64,000 nt of DNA from Acidobacteria bacterium Ga0077522 (GCA_001464065.1 LNDN01000003.1:1-64000), one strand, 5' to 3'. Shown: positions 16,188-25,526, counted from the first letter of the stretch. The notes: generated by a model from the sequence alone, not told the origin. Program-made: numbers and translations.

Positions 16188-19100
16188 ATGCGCTCCAGGA
16201 CTCTCCCGCTCGTCGTCTCGCTCCTGCTCGCCACCCCCCTCGTGCTGTCGAGTCAGGCTCCGCCGGAAGTGTTCGACTCCTGCCCGACCGCCGCCCAGGA
16301 CGCCATGCGCGCGGCCCGTGTCGAGTTCGAGCTCACCGGCATGAGCTTCGCGATGTCGACGCAGGGCACGCTGAACTGCGGCGGGGCCGTCGGCTTCGCG
16401 GATTCGGCGACCGGTCGGGCCATGCGGCCGACGACCATGCTGCGGATTGGCAGCATCTCGAAGCCCGTGACGGCCATGGCCATCCTGACGCTCATGGAGG
16501 CCGGGCAGCTGTCGCTCGACGACAAGATCATCGATCGGCTGCCTGACCTGGTGCCCCCTGGCGGCGTCGTCGATCAGCGGTGGACACGGGTGACCCTGCG
16601 CCACCTGCTGCAGCATTCCTTCGGGTGGGCCCGGGCCACCGGTGGCGAGCCCATTCAGAGCAGCCGCACCATCGCGCCGGCGCTGGGGATTCGCGGACCG
16701 GCGACGTCGACCGACGTCACCCGATGGATGTTCCAGCGGGCCCTGCACTTCGAGCCAGGCACCAGATACGAGTACACCGGCATTGCGTACGCCATGCTGG
16801 CGCTCGTCGTCGAACGTGTCTCGGGCATGCCCTACGAGAAGTACACGCGCGAGACCGTGCTGGAGCCGCTCGGCATCCGGACGTCGATGCGCATCGGACG
16901 GACGCTCGTCGAGGGCCGCTCACAGCCGGCGACAGCGAGCCGCCACGAAGCCGCGTACTTCGTCGCCCCCTCGGTCACGCCCGTCCCGAGTGTGTTTCCC
17001 TGGGTCACCGGCAACGTGCCCCGACCGTACGGCGAGTTCTACCTGGAGAGCATGGAAGGCTCCGGGGGCTGGTTGGCGACGGCGCCGGCCCTGGTCCGCC
17101 TCATCGATGGCGTGTTCGGTCGGCCGGGCCGCCCGTCGATCTTTCAGCCGGCGACGCTGACGGCGATTCAGGCGCTGCCGTCCTTCCTGCCCCCGGGCTC
17201 GTCCGGGTACATCGGCCTCGGCTGGCAGATCTTCCCGGTGGCGGCCGGCAATCGCATCCGGTTCGCTGGCGGACTGCGCGGGACGATCTCCGAGGTGTAC
17301 TACCTGCCCAACGGCCGCTCCTACGCCTACATCACCAACTCTTCGGGCGACGTCAACGACAGCGACGCCGGCCCGATCTCCAACCGCATGTTCAGCGCCG
17401 TCGCCGCCGTGCCGAATCCTGGCACCGATATCGGCAGCACTGCGGCCTACATCGACTCGACGGCGGTCGTGCCGCAGATCCGCGCGCAGCGGGGCGTGGT
17501 CGATGCCACCACAGGCCTGCCCGGCCTCACCCCCGGCCGTCGCTTCTCGATCCATGGCTGGCGTCTCGCCGGGACCTCTAACCAGTCGGTGGCACTGCCG
17601 ACGACGCTCTCGGGTGTGCAGGTGCGGATCAACGGCCAGGTCGCAGGGCTGTATTCGGTCAGTCCGGATCGGATCGACGCCCTCGTGCCAGCGTTGACGA
17701 CGGTTGGCACGGCCACGCTCGAGGTCGTGCGCGACGGTGTGGTCGGAGAACCGGAGCCCGTCGAACTGCAACTCGGCGCCGACGACGGCGATGGGCTGCC
17801 GACGGACTGGGAGGTGCAGTTCGGCCTCGACCCGGCCTCGGGAACCGGCCCCAACGGTGCGATCGGTGACGCGGATGGCGACGGCATCTCGAACGCGGCG
17901 GAGTACGCCGCCGGAACACATCCGCGGGGCACTGTCGTCCGCTACTTCGCCGAAGGCGCCACGTCGTCGCTGTTCGATTCGTCGTTCGCCATCGTCAACA
18001 CGTCGTCGAAGGCGGCCAACGTGCTGATGCGGTTCCTCAAGGCCGATGGCACGCGCGTCGGTCACTATCTGAAGGTGGGGCCGAGCACGCGCGCCACCGT
18101 CGCGGCCAAGGACGTCCCCGGTCTGGCCGTTGCCGAGTTCTCGACCATTGTCGAGGCCGACCAGACCCTCGTCGTCGACCGCACCATGCGGTGGGGTGAT
18201 GGCGGCTACGGTGCCCACGCCGAGACGGCCGTCGTGGCGCCAGCGCCGACGTGGTATCTCGCCGAAGGCGCGACGCACAGCGGCTTCGACCTCTTCTATC
18301 TGCTGCAGAACCCGTCGGACACCACCCGTCCGGTTCGGGTCCGCTATCTGCGTCCCGTCGGCGCACCGCTCGAGAAGACCTACACGCTCGCGCCGAACTC
18401 CCGCACCAACATCTGGGTCGACGTCGAGGAGTTCCCGGGCATCGGCCAGGCCCTCATCGACACCGACGTCAGCGCCGTCATCGAGTCGATCGACGCCGTG
18501 CCGATCATCGTCGAGCGGGCGATGTACCGGTCGAATCAGGGACGCACCTTCAATGCCGGGCATGAAAGCGCCGGCATCACCACGCCGGGCACCCGCTGGT
18601 TCCTGGCCGAGGGCGCCACCGGCGCCTACTTCGACCTGTTCGTCCTGTTGGCCAATCCCAACGGCGCCGATGCGCAGGCCGTCGTGACCTACCTGCTGCC
18701 CGACGGCACCACCTACACGAAGGCGATGACGATTCCGGCCAACTCGCGACAGAACATCTGGGTCGATGTCGAGACACCGGACGGGACCACCGGATTCCCG
18801 CTCGCGGACACGGCCGTCTCGACCACGGTGGAGGTGACCAACGGCGTGCCGGTCATCGTCGAGCGCGCCATGTGGTGGCCGGGCGATGGCAACTCGTGGC
18901 ACGAGGCACACAACTCTGCCGGCGCCACGTTCACGGGCACGGCGTGGGCGCTCGCCGAGGGCGAGATCGGCGGTGGCGGCGCCGCCTACGAGACCTACAT
19001 CCTGGTGGCGAACACGTCCTCGCGCACCGGGCAGGCCCGAGTCACGCTGATGTTCGAGGATGGCACCAGCGCGGTGCGGACCTTCGACCTGCCGGAGACG

Positions 19101-19283
19101 AGTCGGGCCAACGTCGCGGTCGCCGCGGAGTTCCCCGAAGCGGCCGGCCGCCGGTTCGGCGCGCTGATCGAGAGTCTGGGCACCACGCCCGCGGAGATCG
19201 TCGTCGAACGCGCCATGTACTCGAATGCCGGCGGTGTCACGTGGGCGGCTGGCACCAACGCGCTGGCGACGCGTCTGCGGTGA
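16188..19283 (+). CDS. Secreted serine hydrolase (beta-lactamase fold) with C-terminal surface repeats
   Basis: 1031-aa exported protein. After the signal peptide ([17 protein letters not shown]) comes a class C beta-lactamase/esterase-like domain (about residues 30-410) with SISK as the SxxK nucleophile motif near residue 89 and YTG where the second motif (YxN) is expected. A TIGR03437-like domain follows ([20 protein letters not shown]), then a thrombospondin-3-like calcium loop pair ([34 protein letters not shown]), then four ~110-residue repeats of DUF5719 type that begin [31 protein letters not shown] and [10 protein letters not shown] and end in VERAMY/VERAMW. It looks like a cell-surface-anchored or released enzyme; substrate unknown. 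Confidence 0.88.
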   Translation: MRSRTLPLVVSLLLATPLVLSSQAPPEVFDSCPTAAQDAMRAARVEFELTGMSFAMSTQGTLNCGGAVGFADSATGRAMRPTTMLRIGSISKPVTAMAILTLMEAGQLSLDDKIIDRLPDLVPPGGVVDQRWTRVTLRHLLQHSFGWARATGGEPIQSSRTIAPALGIRGPATSTDVTRWMFQRALHFEPGTRYEYTGIAYAMLALVVERVSGMPYEKYTRETVLEPLGIRTSMRIGRTLVEGRSQPATASRHEAAYFVAPSVTPVPSVFPWVTGNVPRPYGEFYLESMEGSGGWLATAPALVRLIDGVFGRPGRPSIFQPATLTAIQALPSFLPPGSSGYIGLGWQIFPVAAGNRIRFAGGLRGTISEVYYLPNGRSYAYITNSSGDVNDSDAGPISNRMFSAVAAVPNPGTDIGSTAAYIDSTAVVPQIRAQRGVVDATTGLPGLTPGRRFSIHGWRLAGTSNQSVALPTTLSGVQVRINGQVAGLYSVSPDRIDALVPALTTVGTATLEVVRDGVVGEPEPVELQLGADDGDGLPTDWEVQFGLDPASGTGPNGAIGDADGDGISNAAEYAAGTHPRGTVVRYFAEGATSSLFDSSFAIVNTSSKAANVLMRFLKADGTRVGHYLKVGPSTRATVAAKDVPGLAVAEFSTIVEADQTLVVDRTMRWGDGGYGAHAETAVVAPAPTWYLAEGATHSGFDLFYLLQNPSDTTRPVRVRYLRPVGAPLEKTYTLAPNSRTNIWVDVEEFPGIGQALIDTDVSAVIESIDAVPIIVERAMYRSNQGRTFNAGHESAGITTPGTRWFLAEGATGAYFDLFVLLANPNGADAQAVVTYLLPDGTTYTKAMTIPANSRQNIWVDVETPDGTTGFPLADTAVSTTVEVTNGVPVIVERAMWWPGDGNSWHEAHNSAGATFTGTAWALAEGEIGGGGAAYETYILVANTSSRTGQARVTLMFEDGTSAVRTFDLPETSRANVAVAAEFPEAAGRRFGALIESLGTTPAEIVVERAMYSNAGGVTWAAGTNALATRLR

Positions 19284-19354
19284 CCGGCGCGGGAGATTGA
19301 CAGCCCGACCGTGCGCGTCATAATCGCCGCGACACCGGGCCTCGAGGTCCCCGC

Positions 19355-20014
19355 ATGAGGAAGACGCTGCTGGCTGGATTCGCAATGGTGGTGCTCGGCG
19401 CCGTGATCGTCGCCGGGGCACGCTGGACATCGGTGGGACAGCAGTCGCAGTTCGTCGTCGGCGGGGCGCTGATCGACGCCGGCTACGGACTGCAGGACGG
19501 CCTCGAGAGCTACGACTTCGAGCACCACCACGAGATCACGCCCGAGCAGGTCTGGGCCGAACTGCAGAAGCAGAACGGCCGGGCTGCGGGCATGCGGCAC
19601 ACCTTCCCGCGCACGCCGCGTCACGCACTCGTGGCGCTGGTCGTGTGCATGGACGCCCGCATCGACACCAACGAACTGGTCGGCGACACGCGTCACTACT
19701 ACTACGTGATTCGCACGGCCGGGTCGGTGATGAGCGAGCGCGAGGAGGAGATGCTGGAACTCGCCGTCGAGAACGGCGTCAAGCTGGTGGTGCTGACCAC
19801 GCACTCCGATTGTGCCGCCGAGCGCGTCGCGAAGACCGAGGCGCTGCGCGCCCGGTACCCGTCGCTGGCCTCCGCCGTCGACGAGCGCGAGTCCCGCATC
19901 GCCGAGTTCCTCGCCCGCCCGGCCATCAAGGCGGCCGTGGACACGGGCGCGCTGGCCGTCAAGCGCGTCGCCATCGACACGCTGCACGACGAACTCGCCG
20001 CCCGCGTGCCCTGA
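19355..20014 (+). CDS. Exported beta-carbonic-anhydrase-like protein
   Basis: 219-aa protein with an N-terminal signal/anchor ([18 protein letters not shown]) and a beta-carbonic-anhydrase-type core. [15 protein letters not shown] carries the zinc cysteine and the Asp-x-Arg dyad (Cys98, Asp100, Arg102), and [10 protein letters not shown] supplies the other zinc ligands (His150, Cys153). [12 protein letters not shown] matches the conserved RNAGG-type strand but with TAG instead of NAG. The position outside the cytoplasm is unusual for this small-protein branch. GAGGT upstream is a weak ribosome-binding site, and CATAAT at 19319 is a plausible -10 box. Activity could be carbonic anhydrase or a related zinc lyase. 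Confidence 0.82.
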   Translation: MRKTLLAGFAMVVLGAVIVAGARWTSVGQQSQFVVGGALIDAGYGLQDGLESYDFEHHHEITPEQVWAELQKQNGRAAGMRHTFPRTPRHALVALVVCMDARIDTNELVGDTRHYYYVIRTAGSVMSEREEEMLELAVENGVKLVVLTTHSDCAAERVAKTEALRARYPSLASAVDERESRIAEFLARPAIKAAVDTGALAVKRVAIDTLHDELAARVP

Positions 20015-20068
20015 GACGGACCGCCAGGCGAGCGTGTGCCCTGCGAGGGGCTGCCAGGGCATCGGGGA

Positions 20069-21340
20069 TCAGAAGCAGCCGTCGGGCAGCGGCGCGTCCA
20101 TGGCACGGGCCGAGTCGCACCGCACGAAGGCGATGCGCGCGGCCGGAAACGCCAGAAGGGTCTCCCGCGCCGCCACGTGGTCGTCGTTGCTGTACGGCCT
20201 GGACGGGTCCTCGCGCATCGCGTCCGCGATGGCGTCGAGCTGGCGGCGCATCTCCGCCTGCAACCAGCCGTCGGTCTGCCCCTCATCGACCTGTGCCGCG
20301 GTCGCCGCCGCCTCATCGAGCACCGCGAAGTACTGGGCGCGCCACTCCGGCGTGGCGAGAAGCTTGCGCAGCAGGACGTTCTCGTCGTGACGCATCGTGA
20401 CGGGGAAGTCGGCGTTCTGGAAGGCGTTGTCTTCGTCCCACGCGATGAACACGTGCTGGCTGCGGTCCTCCAGGCGGTACAGGTAGAAATTGTTCATGCC
20501 GTCGTAGCCGAGGAAGCCGTCGTTCTGCGCGACGAAGTTCTGGAGCGCAACGTAGCGGATGAACGCCGGCAGGTCGAGGCGGTCGGCCAGGGGCGCCGTC
20601 AGGGACTCCGCGGGTGTCTCGTTGGCCAGCCGCACCAGTTCCTCGATCGGGCCCCACTTCTCGCCGTCGCTCCTGTCCTCCCTCGTCTTGGCATCGAACC
20701 GTTCGCCGTACGGCGCGAGGTCGGCGCCGAGGTACTCGAACCGCCAGGGCGCCCCGAGGACGTAGTTGTATTCGAACAGGTAGCCGTCGTTCTGGACGTT
20801 GCCGTCGATCTCGCCGAAGACGCGTGCCAGCAGGTCCTTGTCCACCGACTCGACGATGGCGTAGAGGCCGATGAGCTCGTTGTTGACGTAGAGCCGCGCA
20901 AAGGACTCACGCGAGGCCGGCACACCCATCCGGGCGAACAGCCGCATCGTCACGCTCTCCTTCACACCCGACGGGTCCTGCGTCAGGTTGTCGAGCACGA
21001 TCGACTTGAGGCCGAGGAAGGTCTGGGCGCTGGCGTAGCGATCGAAATCGACCCGCAGGCCGGGCTTGGTGGCACTGCGCGATCCGAGCCCGCGCGAGCG
21101 GATGCCGATGTTGCGGACCGTCAGGTCGTTCCAGCGCAGATCGGCCGGGTAGTAGGTGTTCTCCTGGAAGCTCTGCTTGAGCTTCTCCCAGTCCTGCGAG
21201 TGCATCAGCAGATCGACGCGGTGCAGCGTCGTGATGTCGAAGAGGACGTCGGTGCCCTGGGCCAGCGCCGGACGGGCGGTGCACAGGACCACGGCGACCA
21301 GCACCCCCAGCCAGCGGGCCAGCCGACCTGACGACGACAT
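20069..21340 (-). CDS. CotH kinase-like protein, exported
   Basis: 423-aa exported protein with signal peptide (LARWLGVLVAVVLCTARPALA). It matches the CotH protein-kinase-like family: RNIGIRSRGLGSRSATKPGL and VDFDRYASAQTFLGLKSIVL in the N-lobe, YLFEYNYVLGAPWRFEYLG in the middle, and MNNFYLYRLEDRSQHVFIAW then DEDNAF, where the acidic residues are the predicted metal/catalytic ones. CotH proteins phosphorylate surface or spore-coat proteins in Bacillus and occur in many secreted bacterial contexts. It starts 16 bp after the porin gene on the same strand, so the two are almost certainly co-transcribed. Confidence 0.88.
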   Translation of the reverse strand: MSSSGRLARWLGVLVAVVLCTARPALAQGTDVLFDITTLHRVDLLMHSQDWEKLKQSFQENTYYPADLRWNDLTVRNIGIRSRGLGSRSATKPGLRVDFDRYASAQTFLGLKSIVLDNLTQDPSGVKESVTMRLFARMGVPASRESFARLYVNNELIGLYAIVESVDKDLLARVFGEIDGNVQNDGYLFEYNYVLGAPWRFEYLGADLAPYGERFDAKTREDRSDGEKWGPIEELVRLANETPAESLTAPLADRLDLPAFIRYVALQNFVAQNDGFLGYDGMNNFYLYRLEDRSQHVFIAWDEDNAFQNADFPVTMRHDENVLLRKLLATPEWRAQYFAVLDEAAATAAQVDEGQTDGWLQAEMRRQLDAIADAMREDPSRPYSNDDHVAARETLLAFPAARIAFVRCDSARAMDAPLPDGCF

Positions 21341-21356
21341 GCGATCCCTCACTTCC

Positions 21357-22625
21357 TCAGAACACCACCTGCAACCGGACGACACCTGACAGGAAGGACG
21401 ACGCACCGGCCTTCGGAGTTCGTGTCGCATCCGTGAAAGTTTCGTGAAGCGCGTTGAGGACCACCTTCACGTGCGGCATCACGTACCAGTTCACGCCAGC
21501 GGTGGTGATGCGGGTCCTGTTCTCGACCAGGTGATCAGCGCGCGGATTGCTCAACGCCGGGCCGTCCCTGTTCACGCTGCCGAAGGCCAGTTCCTCGTAC
21601 CGCGCCGCCAGCTCGATGGCGCCCGGTCCGCCGCGCACCACCGAGCGCTTCATGCTGATGTTGTCGTCCTTGTCCTGGCCCGTGACCAGCCAGGTGCCAG
21701 CCACGTACCATCCCGTGCCGAGCAGATCGGACAGGTCCACGTTGCCGAGTCCCTGGCCGCGGCGGTCCTCGCGCGACTGGATCCACTCGGCGCGCAGGCC
21801 GTACGGACCCGGCGTCCAGTCGAGTTCCAGCCCGAGCCGCTGCCGGCGCCCGTTCACGTAGACGGGCTCGAAGTAGTCGTAGCCGTAGGGCGTCTCGCCT
21901 CGCAGGCTGTTGAGGCCTTCTGGCAGCTGGCCATTGGTATAGGCCGCTCCCACCCGCAGCGATCGCAGGACGGTGTCCTCGCCCACCAGTGGACGCAGGA
22001 GCGCCGCCGTGACACGGCCGGCGTAGGTGGGCCCCAGGTCATCCTCGGCGTCTGGCGTGAACTGAGGCTCGGTCAGCTTGCCGATGTCTCCGTCCGTGGC
22101 AAACGCGCCCACTTCGTAGGTGAGGCCGCGCCCGAATGCGCGCCCGTGCAGCAGGACGCCCGTGTCGCGCGCCGGCGTCAGCTGGGTGGAGATGCGGGCC
22201 CGGTAGATGAAGTCGATCTCCGTGCGCCCGAGATTCTGCTCGAACCCGAACGGGATCTTGAACCGGCCGGCCCTGACGCCGGCGCGGTCGAACGTGTCCC
22301 AGTTGACGTAGACGTCCTTCCAGTCCTCCCACTCGCCGTTGTCGTCGATCTCGCGCTCGATCTCGAAATCGACGTGCCGCGTCAGTTCGCCCTTGAGCCC
22401 GATGCGCGCCACGTCGAGCCGGTAGGTGTCCTCGTCGACGTCGGGGTCGAAGCCTCGCGTGTCGAACACCAGCCGTGATCGCAGCGTGACGTAGAGGTCG
22501 TCGCCGAAGATCAGGGCGGGGCGCTCGTTCTTCCAGCCGAACCCGCGGGCTGCGGGGGGCTGGGCGGACGCGGCCGGGGCGCCGCAGAGCAACGAGGTGG
22601 CAAGGAGCAGGGCACAGCGTCGCAT
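21357..22625 (-). CDS. Porin of the phosphate-selective OprO/OprP family
   Basis: 422-aa outer-membrane beta-barrel. A signal peptide (CALLLATSLLCGAPAASA) is followed by alternating-strand sequence. Family blocks: RLDVARIGLKGELTRHVDFE, WKDVYVNWDTFDRAGVRAGR followed by FKIPFGFEQ, the sequence EIDFIYRARISTQLTPARDTG, and YTNGQLPEGLNS. The C-terminus ends in a hydrophobic strand closing in Phe (LSGVVRLQVVF), the usual outer-membrane assembly signal. Solute preference (phosphate, polyphosphate or other anions) is not certain. First gene of a two-gene unit with CotH; it is divergent from the pseudo-receiver/HATPase gene across a 96-bp gap. Confidence 0.92.
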   Translation of the reverse strand: MRRCALLLATSLLCGAPAASAQPPAARGFGWKNERPALIFGDDLYVTLRSRLVFDTRGFDPDVDEDTYRLDVARIGLKGELTRHVDFEIEREIDDNGEWEDWKDVYVNWDTFDRAGVRAGRFKIPFGFEQNLGRTEIDFIYRARISTQLTPARDTGVLLHGRAFGRGLTYEVGAFATDGDIGKLTEPQFTPDAEDDLGPTYAGRVTAALLRPLVGEDTVLRSLRVGAAYTNGQLPEGLNSLRGETPYGYDYFEPVYVNGRRQRLGLELDWTPGPYGLRAEWIQSREDRRGQGLGNVDLSDLLGTGWYVAGTWLVTGQDKDDNISMKRSVVRGGPGAIELAARYEELAFGSVNRDGPALSNPRADHLVENRTRITTAGVNWYVMPHVKVVLNALHETFTDATRTPKAGASSFLSGVVRLQVVF

Positions 22626-22721
22626 GGACGTCACGTGAATCACCTGACAGGCCATGGTGTCATGCGATAGTGGTGCGACGCCATGCCAGAGTGTGGCAGT
22701 GGTGTGAAAGAGGATGCTGCC

Positions 22722-23552
22722 ATGGCCCGCCTGCTCGTCGTCCAGCAGATTGCCGACGACGACGAGATTCTCAACAGACTGCCAGGACTCGAGAATCTCC
22801 ACGTCGAGCACGTGACGACCGCCGCGGCCGCACTCCGTCGCCTGGCCGACACGCCCTTCGACGCGATGCTCCTCAGTCCGGCGTCGTCGTTCGAGGAGGA
22901 TCTCGCGTTCCTGGAGCAGGCGCGGGCGCTGCGCCCTGGCGTGCGCGCGGTGTTCCTCGCCGACGACGCCACGCCCGAGGCCGTCATCGCCGCGCTGCGG
23001 GCGCACGTCTTCGCCGTCTTCACCAGGCCCTTCCATCCCGATCAGATCGCCGACCTCGTGCGCAAGGCGGCCGACGACCACGACTGGGACAGTCATGGCA
23101 TTCGCGTGCTCGGCGCGTCGCCGCACTGGATCTCGCTGCGGGTCAGTGCGCACCTCGTGAGCGCCGATCGACTCGTCACGTTCATGGGCCAGCTCCATCG
23201 ACGGCTGTTCCCGGCGCCGACCATGGACCTGCTGCTGATGGCGTTCAGGGAGATTCTGCTCAACGCCATCGAGCACGGTGCGGGCTTGGATGCGGGGAAG
23301 GACGTCCGCGTCGATGCCATCCGCACGCAGCGTGCCCTGACGTTCTACTTCCGCGATCCGGGGCCGGGTTTCGTCGCCGGTGCGCTGCCACACGTGGCGT
23401 CAGCCGGCGATCCGATCTCGCACATCGAGCGACGCGAGCAGGCAGGCCTGCGGCCGGGGGGCTTCGGCCTGATGCTGTCGCGGCAGCTGGTCGATGAAGT
23501 GCTCTATCACCCGATGGGCAACGAGGTCCTGCTGGTCAAGCACCTGGAGTGA
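22722..23552 (+). CDS. Degenerate receiver domain fused to HATPase (RsbW-like) domain
   Basis: 276-aa cytoplasmic signalling protein. Residues about 1-125 have the receiver fold (MARLLVVQQIADD, FDAMLLSPASSFEEDLAFLE, VRAVFLADDATPEAVIAALR, VFAVFTRPFHP). The phospho-acceptor Asp position after MLL is Ser and the conserved Lys is replaced by Arg, so it is a pseudo-receiver. Residues about 145-275 are a GHKL ATPase/anti-sigma-kinase-like domain with an N-box (REILLNAIEHGAG) and G-boxes (RDPGPGF, GGFGLMLSR). AGAGGA upstream supports the ATG at 22722 over the ORF-track start. It may act as an ATP-dependent partner-binding switch. The stop overlaps the XRE gene by 17 bp, tail to tail. Confidence 0.85.
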   Translation: MARLLVVQQIADDDEILNRLPGLENLHVEHVTTAAAALRRLADTPFDAMLLSPASSFEEDLAFLEQARALRPGVRAVFLADDATPEAVIAALRAHVFAVFTRPFHPDQIADLVRKAADDHDWDSHGIRVLGASPHWISLRVSAHLVSADRLVTFMGQLHRRLFPAPTMDLLLMAFREILLNAIEHGAGLDAGKDVRVDAIRTQRALTFYFRDPGPGFVAGALPHVASAGDPISHIERREQAGLRPGGFGLMLSRQLVDEVLYHPMGNEVLLVKHLE

Positions 23553-23859
23553 GCGGATCGGCCGCCGCCTGACGCAGGAGGCGCTCGGTGGCGTCATCGG
23601 CCGGCACGTCCTGAGCGGTGCCGAAGGTCGCGATGACCGTGAACAGCGACAACCGCAGGCCGTCGGCCAGCTGCAGCAGCATCGCCCGGCTCGGGTGGGC
23701 GCGGCCAGACTCGAGGAAGCTCACGTGCCGCTGTGACACCACGGACTCGAGGGCGAGCCCGAGCTGCGACAGCCGGCGCTTCTGGCGCCACGAGCGAAGC
23801 AGGTGCGGGAAGGACACGGGCAGTCTGGCGTCGGACCCCTTCTCGAGGAGAACGCACAT
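23536..23859 (-). CDS. XRE/MmyB-family regulator with the ligand-binding domain deleted
   Basis: 107-aa protein. Residues about 18-70 are a normal XRE helix-turn-helix of the MmyB type (LLRSWRQKRRLSQLGLALES, VVSQRHVSFLESGRAHPSRA). In MmyB regulators (about 260-290 aa) a large sensor domain follows and ends near SFFTTIATFGTxxDV...PADEATERxLR. Here the HTH is followed directly by LFTVIATFGTAQDV and then PADDATERLLRQ, so about 170 middle residues and a further short segment before PADD are missing while the frame is kept. Either a functional mini-regulator or a decaying gene. Start uncertain: the ATG at 23859 overlaps the ATG of the divergent DUF2834 gene; a GTG near 23820 would also work. Confidence 0.7.
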   Translation of the reverse strand: MCVLLEKGSDARLPVSFPHLLRSWRQKRRLSQLGLALESVVSQRHVSFLESGRAHPSRAMLLQLADGLRLSLFTVIATFGTAQDVPADDATERLLRQAAADPLTPGA

Positions 23860-24172
23860 GACGACCCGCCTGCTGGCCCTCTCCATGGTGATTGCGCTGT
23901 TCGGCGCCTTGACGGCGATCGCACTCGCCGACGTCGGCTTCATCGGCATCCTCGCGCCGCACTTCCAGAGCTGGGGCGCTGGCCAGGTGTTGGCCGACCT
24001 GGTGATTCTCGCCCTGCTCTCGTGCATCTGGATGGTCCGCGACGCCTCGGCGCGCGGCCTGAACGCGTGGCCGTTCGTCCTCGTCACCCTCGTGGCCGGG
24101 TCGTTCGGGCCGCTCTTCTACCTGGTGGTGCGCGAGCGTCGGGCCACGCGCCCCCTCGTCACGGCCGGATGA
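23858..24172 (+). CDS. DUF2834 small membrane protein
   Basis: 104-aa integral membrane protein with three hydrophobic segments (LLALSMVIALFGALTAIALA, VLADLVILALLSCIWMV, WPFVLVTLVAGSFGPLFYLV) and the DUF2834 ending GPLFYLVVRERR. Function unknown. GAGGAG 7 nt before the ATG supports the start. The start codon overlaps the possible ATG of the divergent XRE gene by two bases, so the regulator may control its own gene and this one. Its 3' end overlaps the enolase-superfamily gene by 15 bp, tail to tail. Confidence 0.82.
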   Translation: MTTRLLALSMVIALFGALTAIALADVGFIGILAPHFQSWGAGQVLADLVILALLSCIWMVRDASARGLNAWPFVLVTLVAGSFGPLFYLVVRERRATRPLVTAG

Positions 24173-25526
24173 CCGTGCCGTCACGTCGTCGGGTCGTGCC
24201 CCACGAGTAGTCGAAGTTGGGGGGACCTGGCTTGAACGGGAACTTCGCGGCCAGCGCCTCGTCCACCTCGACGCCGTGCCCGGGCGCGTCGTTGGCCACC
24301 ATGTAGCCGTTCTTCTGTTCCGGCGCGCCCTTGAACACCTCGCGCGTCTCGGCGGGGAAGGCCCCGCCCTCGTGGATGCCGAAGTTGTAGGTGGAGAGTT
24401 CCAGCGCGAGCTGTGCCGCATGCGCCACCGGCGAGGCGTCGCCCGGGCCATGCCAGGCCGTGCGCACGCCGAAGAACTCCGACAGCGCCGCCACCTTGCG
24501 CGCCGGGCTGAGGCCGCCGATCTGCGAGATGTGGATGCGGATGAAGTCGATCAGGCGCTCGGAGATGAGCGGCAGGTATTCCTGCACGGTGTTGAACAGC
24601 TCGCCCATCGCGAGCGGGATGCTGGTCTGCTGGCGCAGCTGGCGGAACCAGGCGTTGTCCTCGGGCGGAAACGGATCCTCGAGGAAGAACAGGTTGTACG
24701 GCTCGAGCGCCTTGCAGAGGTTGATGGCTTCGTTGAGCTGCACGCGTTCGTGCACGTCGTGCAGCAGCTGCACCTCGTCGCCGAGCGCGGTGCGCAGGTG
24801 CGCGAAGAGCTTCGGCAGCATGCGCACGTACCCGGCCGATTCCCAGATCGCGCGCGGGTTGGTCGGCCCGATCGCTTCATCGGCGGAGCCGGCGGTCGCG
24901 GCGTCGCTGCGCGCGCCGTAGGTGGCCAGGCCGGGCACGCCGCCCTGCACGCGCACGTGGCGGAAGCCGGCGGCGATGCCCTTGCGCGCGTTGTCGGTCA
25001 CCTCGGCGAAGTCCCGGCCGCTCGCGTGGTAGTAGCAGTCGGCACCGTGCCGCACCTTGCCGCCGAGCAACTGGTACAGCGGCAGGCCGGCGCGCTTGCC
25101 GAGGATGTCCCAGAGGGCGATGTCCACGCCACTCATGGCGTTGAACAGCACGGGCCCGTTGCGCCAGTAGGAGCTCACGTACATCGACTGCCAGATGTCC
25201 TCGATCTCGTCGACACGGCGACCCACGAGGAAGGGCCGCAGATACTGGTCGATCGCGGTCTGGACGACGAGGGCGCGCTGGGTGAAGGTGGCGCAGCCCC
25301 AGCCGTGCAGGCCGGGCTGATCGGTGATCACCTTGACCACGACCAGACGGATGCCATTGGGCGCGGTCAGCACGACCTGGATGTCCCGGATGCGGATGGG
25401 GGGCAGCCCGCGAGGCGCGGGCGGCACCGCCGGGACCTGCGCGAGGACCTCGCGGCCGGTTGCGAGGGTGGCCCCGGCCATCGCGGGGGCCGCCGCGAGC
25501 TTGCGCAGCACGTCACGTCGATTCAT
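24159..25526 (-). CDS. Mandelate racemase/enolase superfamily dehydratase (RspA/mannonate dehydratase-like), Tat-exported
   Basis: 455-aa enolase-superfamily enzyme with an unusual N-terminal Tat-like signal (NRRDVLRKLAAAPAMAGATL). The body follows the RspA/D-mannonate dehydratase subgroup: MSGVDIALWDILGKRAGLPL, VQGGVPGLATYG, LLHDVHERVQLNEAI (first metal ligand and HER motif), FLEDPFPPED (second ligand), MGELFNTVQEYLPLI (third ligand), RIHISQIGGLSPARKVAALS, TAWHGPGDASPVAHAAQLAL, and ending NDAPGHGVEVDE. The expected chemistry is dehydration of an aldonic acid. Most homologues are cytoplasmic, so the export signal suggests action on extracytoplasmic sugars acids. AGGAGA upstream supports the start. 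Confidence 0.9.
   Translation of the reverse strand: MNRRDVLRKLAAAPAMAGATLATGREVLAQVPAVPPAPRGLPPIRIRDIQVVLTAPNGIRLVVVKVITDQPGLHGWGCATFTQRALVVQTAIDQYLRPFLVGRRVDEIEDIWQSMYVSSYWRNGPVLFNAMSGVDIALWDILGKRAGLPLYQLLGGKVRHGADCYYHASGRDFAEVTDNARKGIAAGFRHVRVQGGVPGLATYGARSDAATAGSADEAIGPTNPRAIWESAGYVRMLPKLFAHLRTALGDEVQLLHDVHERVQLNEAINLCKALEPYNLFFLEDPFPPEDNAWFRQLRQQTSIPLAMGELFNTVQEYLPLISERLIDFIRIHISQIGGLSPARKVAALSEFFGVRTAWHGPGDASPVAHAAQLALELSTYNFGIHEGGAFPAETREVFKGAPEQKNGYMVANDAPGHGVEVDEALAAKFPFKPGPPNFDYSWGTTRRRDGTVIRP

Noticed and set aside
16920-19430. 836-aa minus-strand ORF
   Set aside because: It lies antisense to the serine-hydrolase/repeat gene, is Arg/Gly/His-rich in the way GC-rich shadow frames are, and has no domain.
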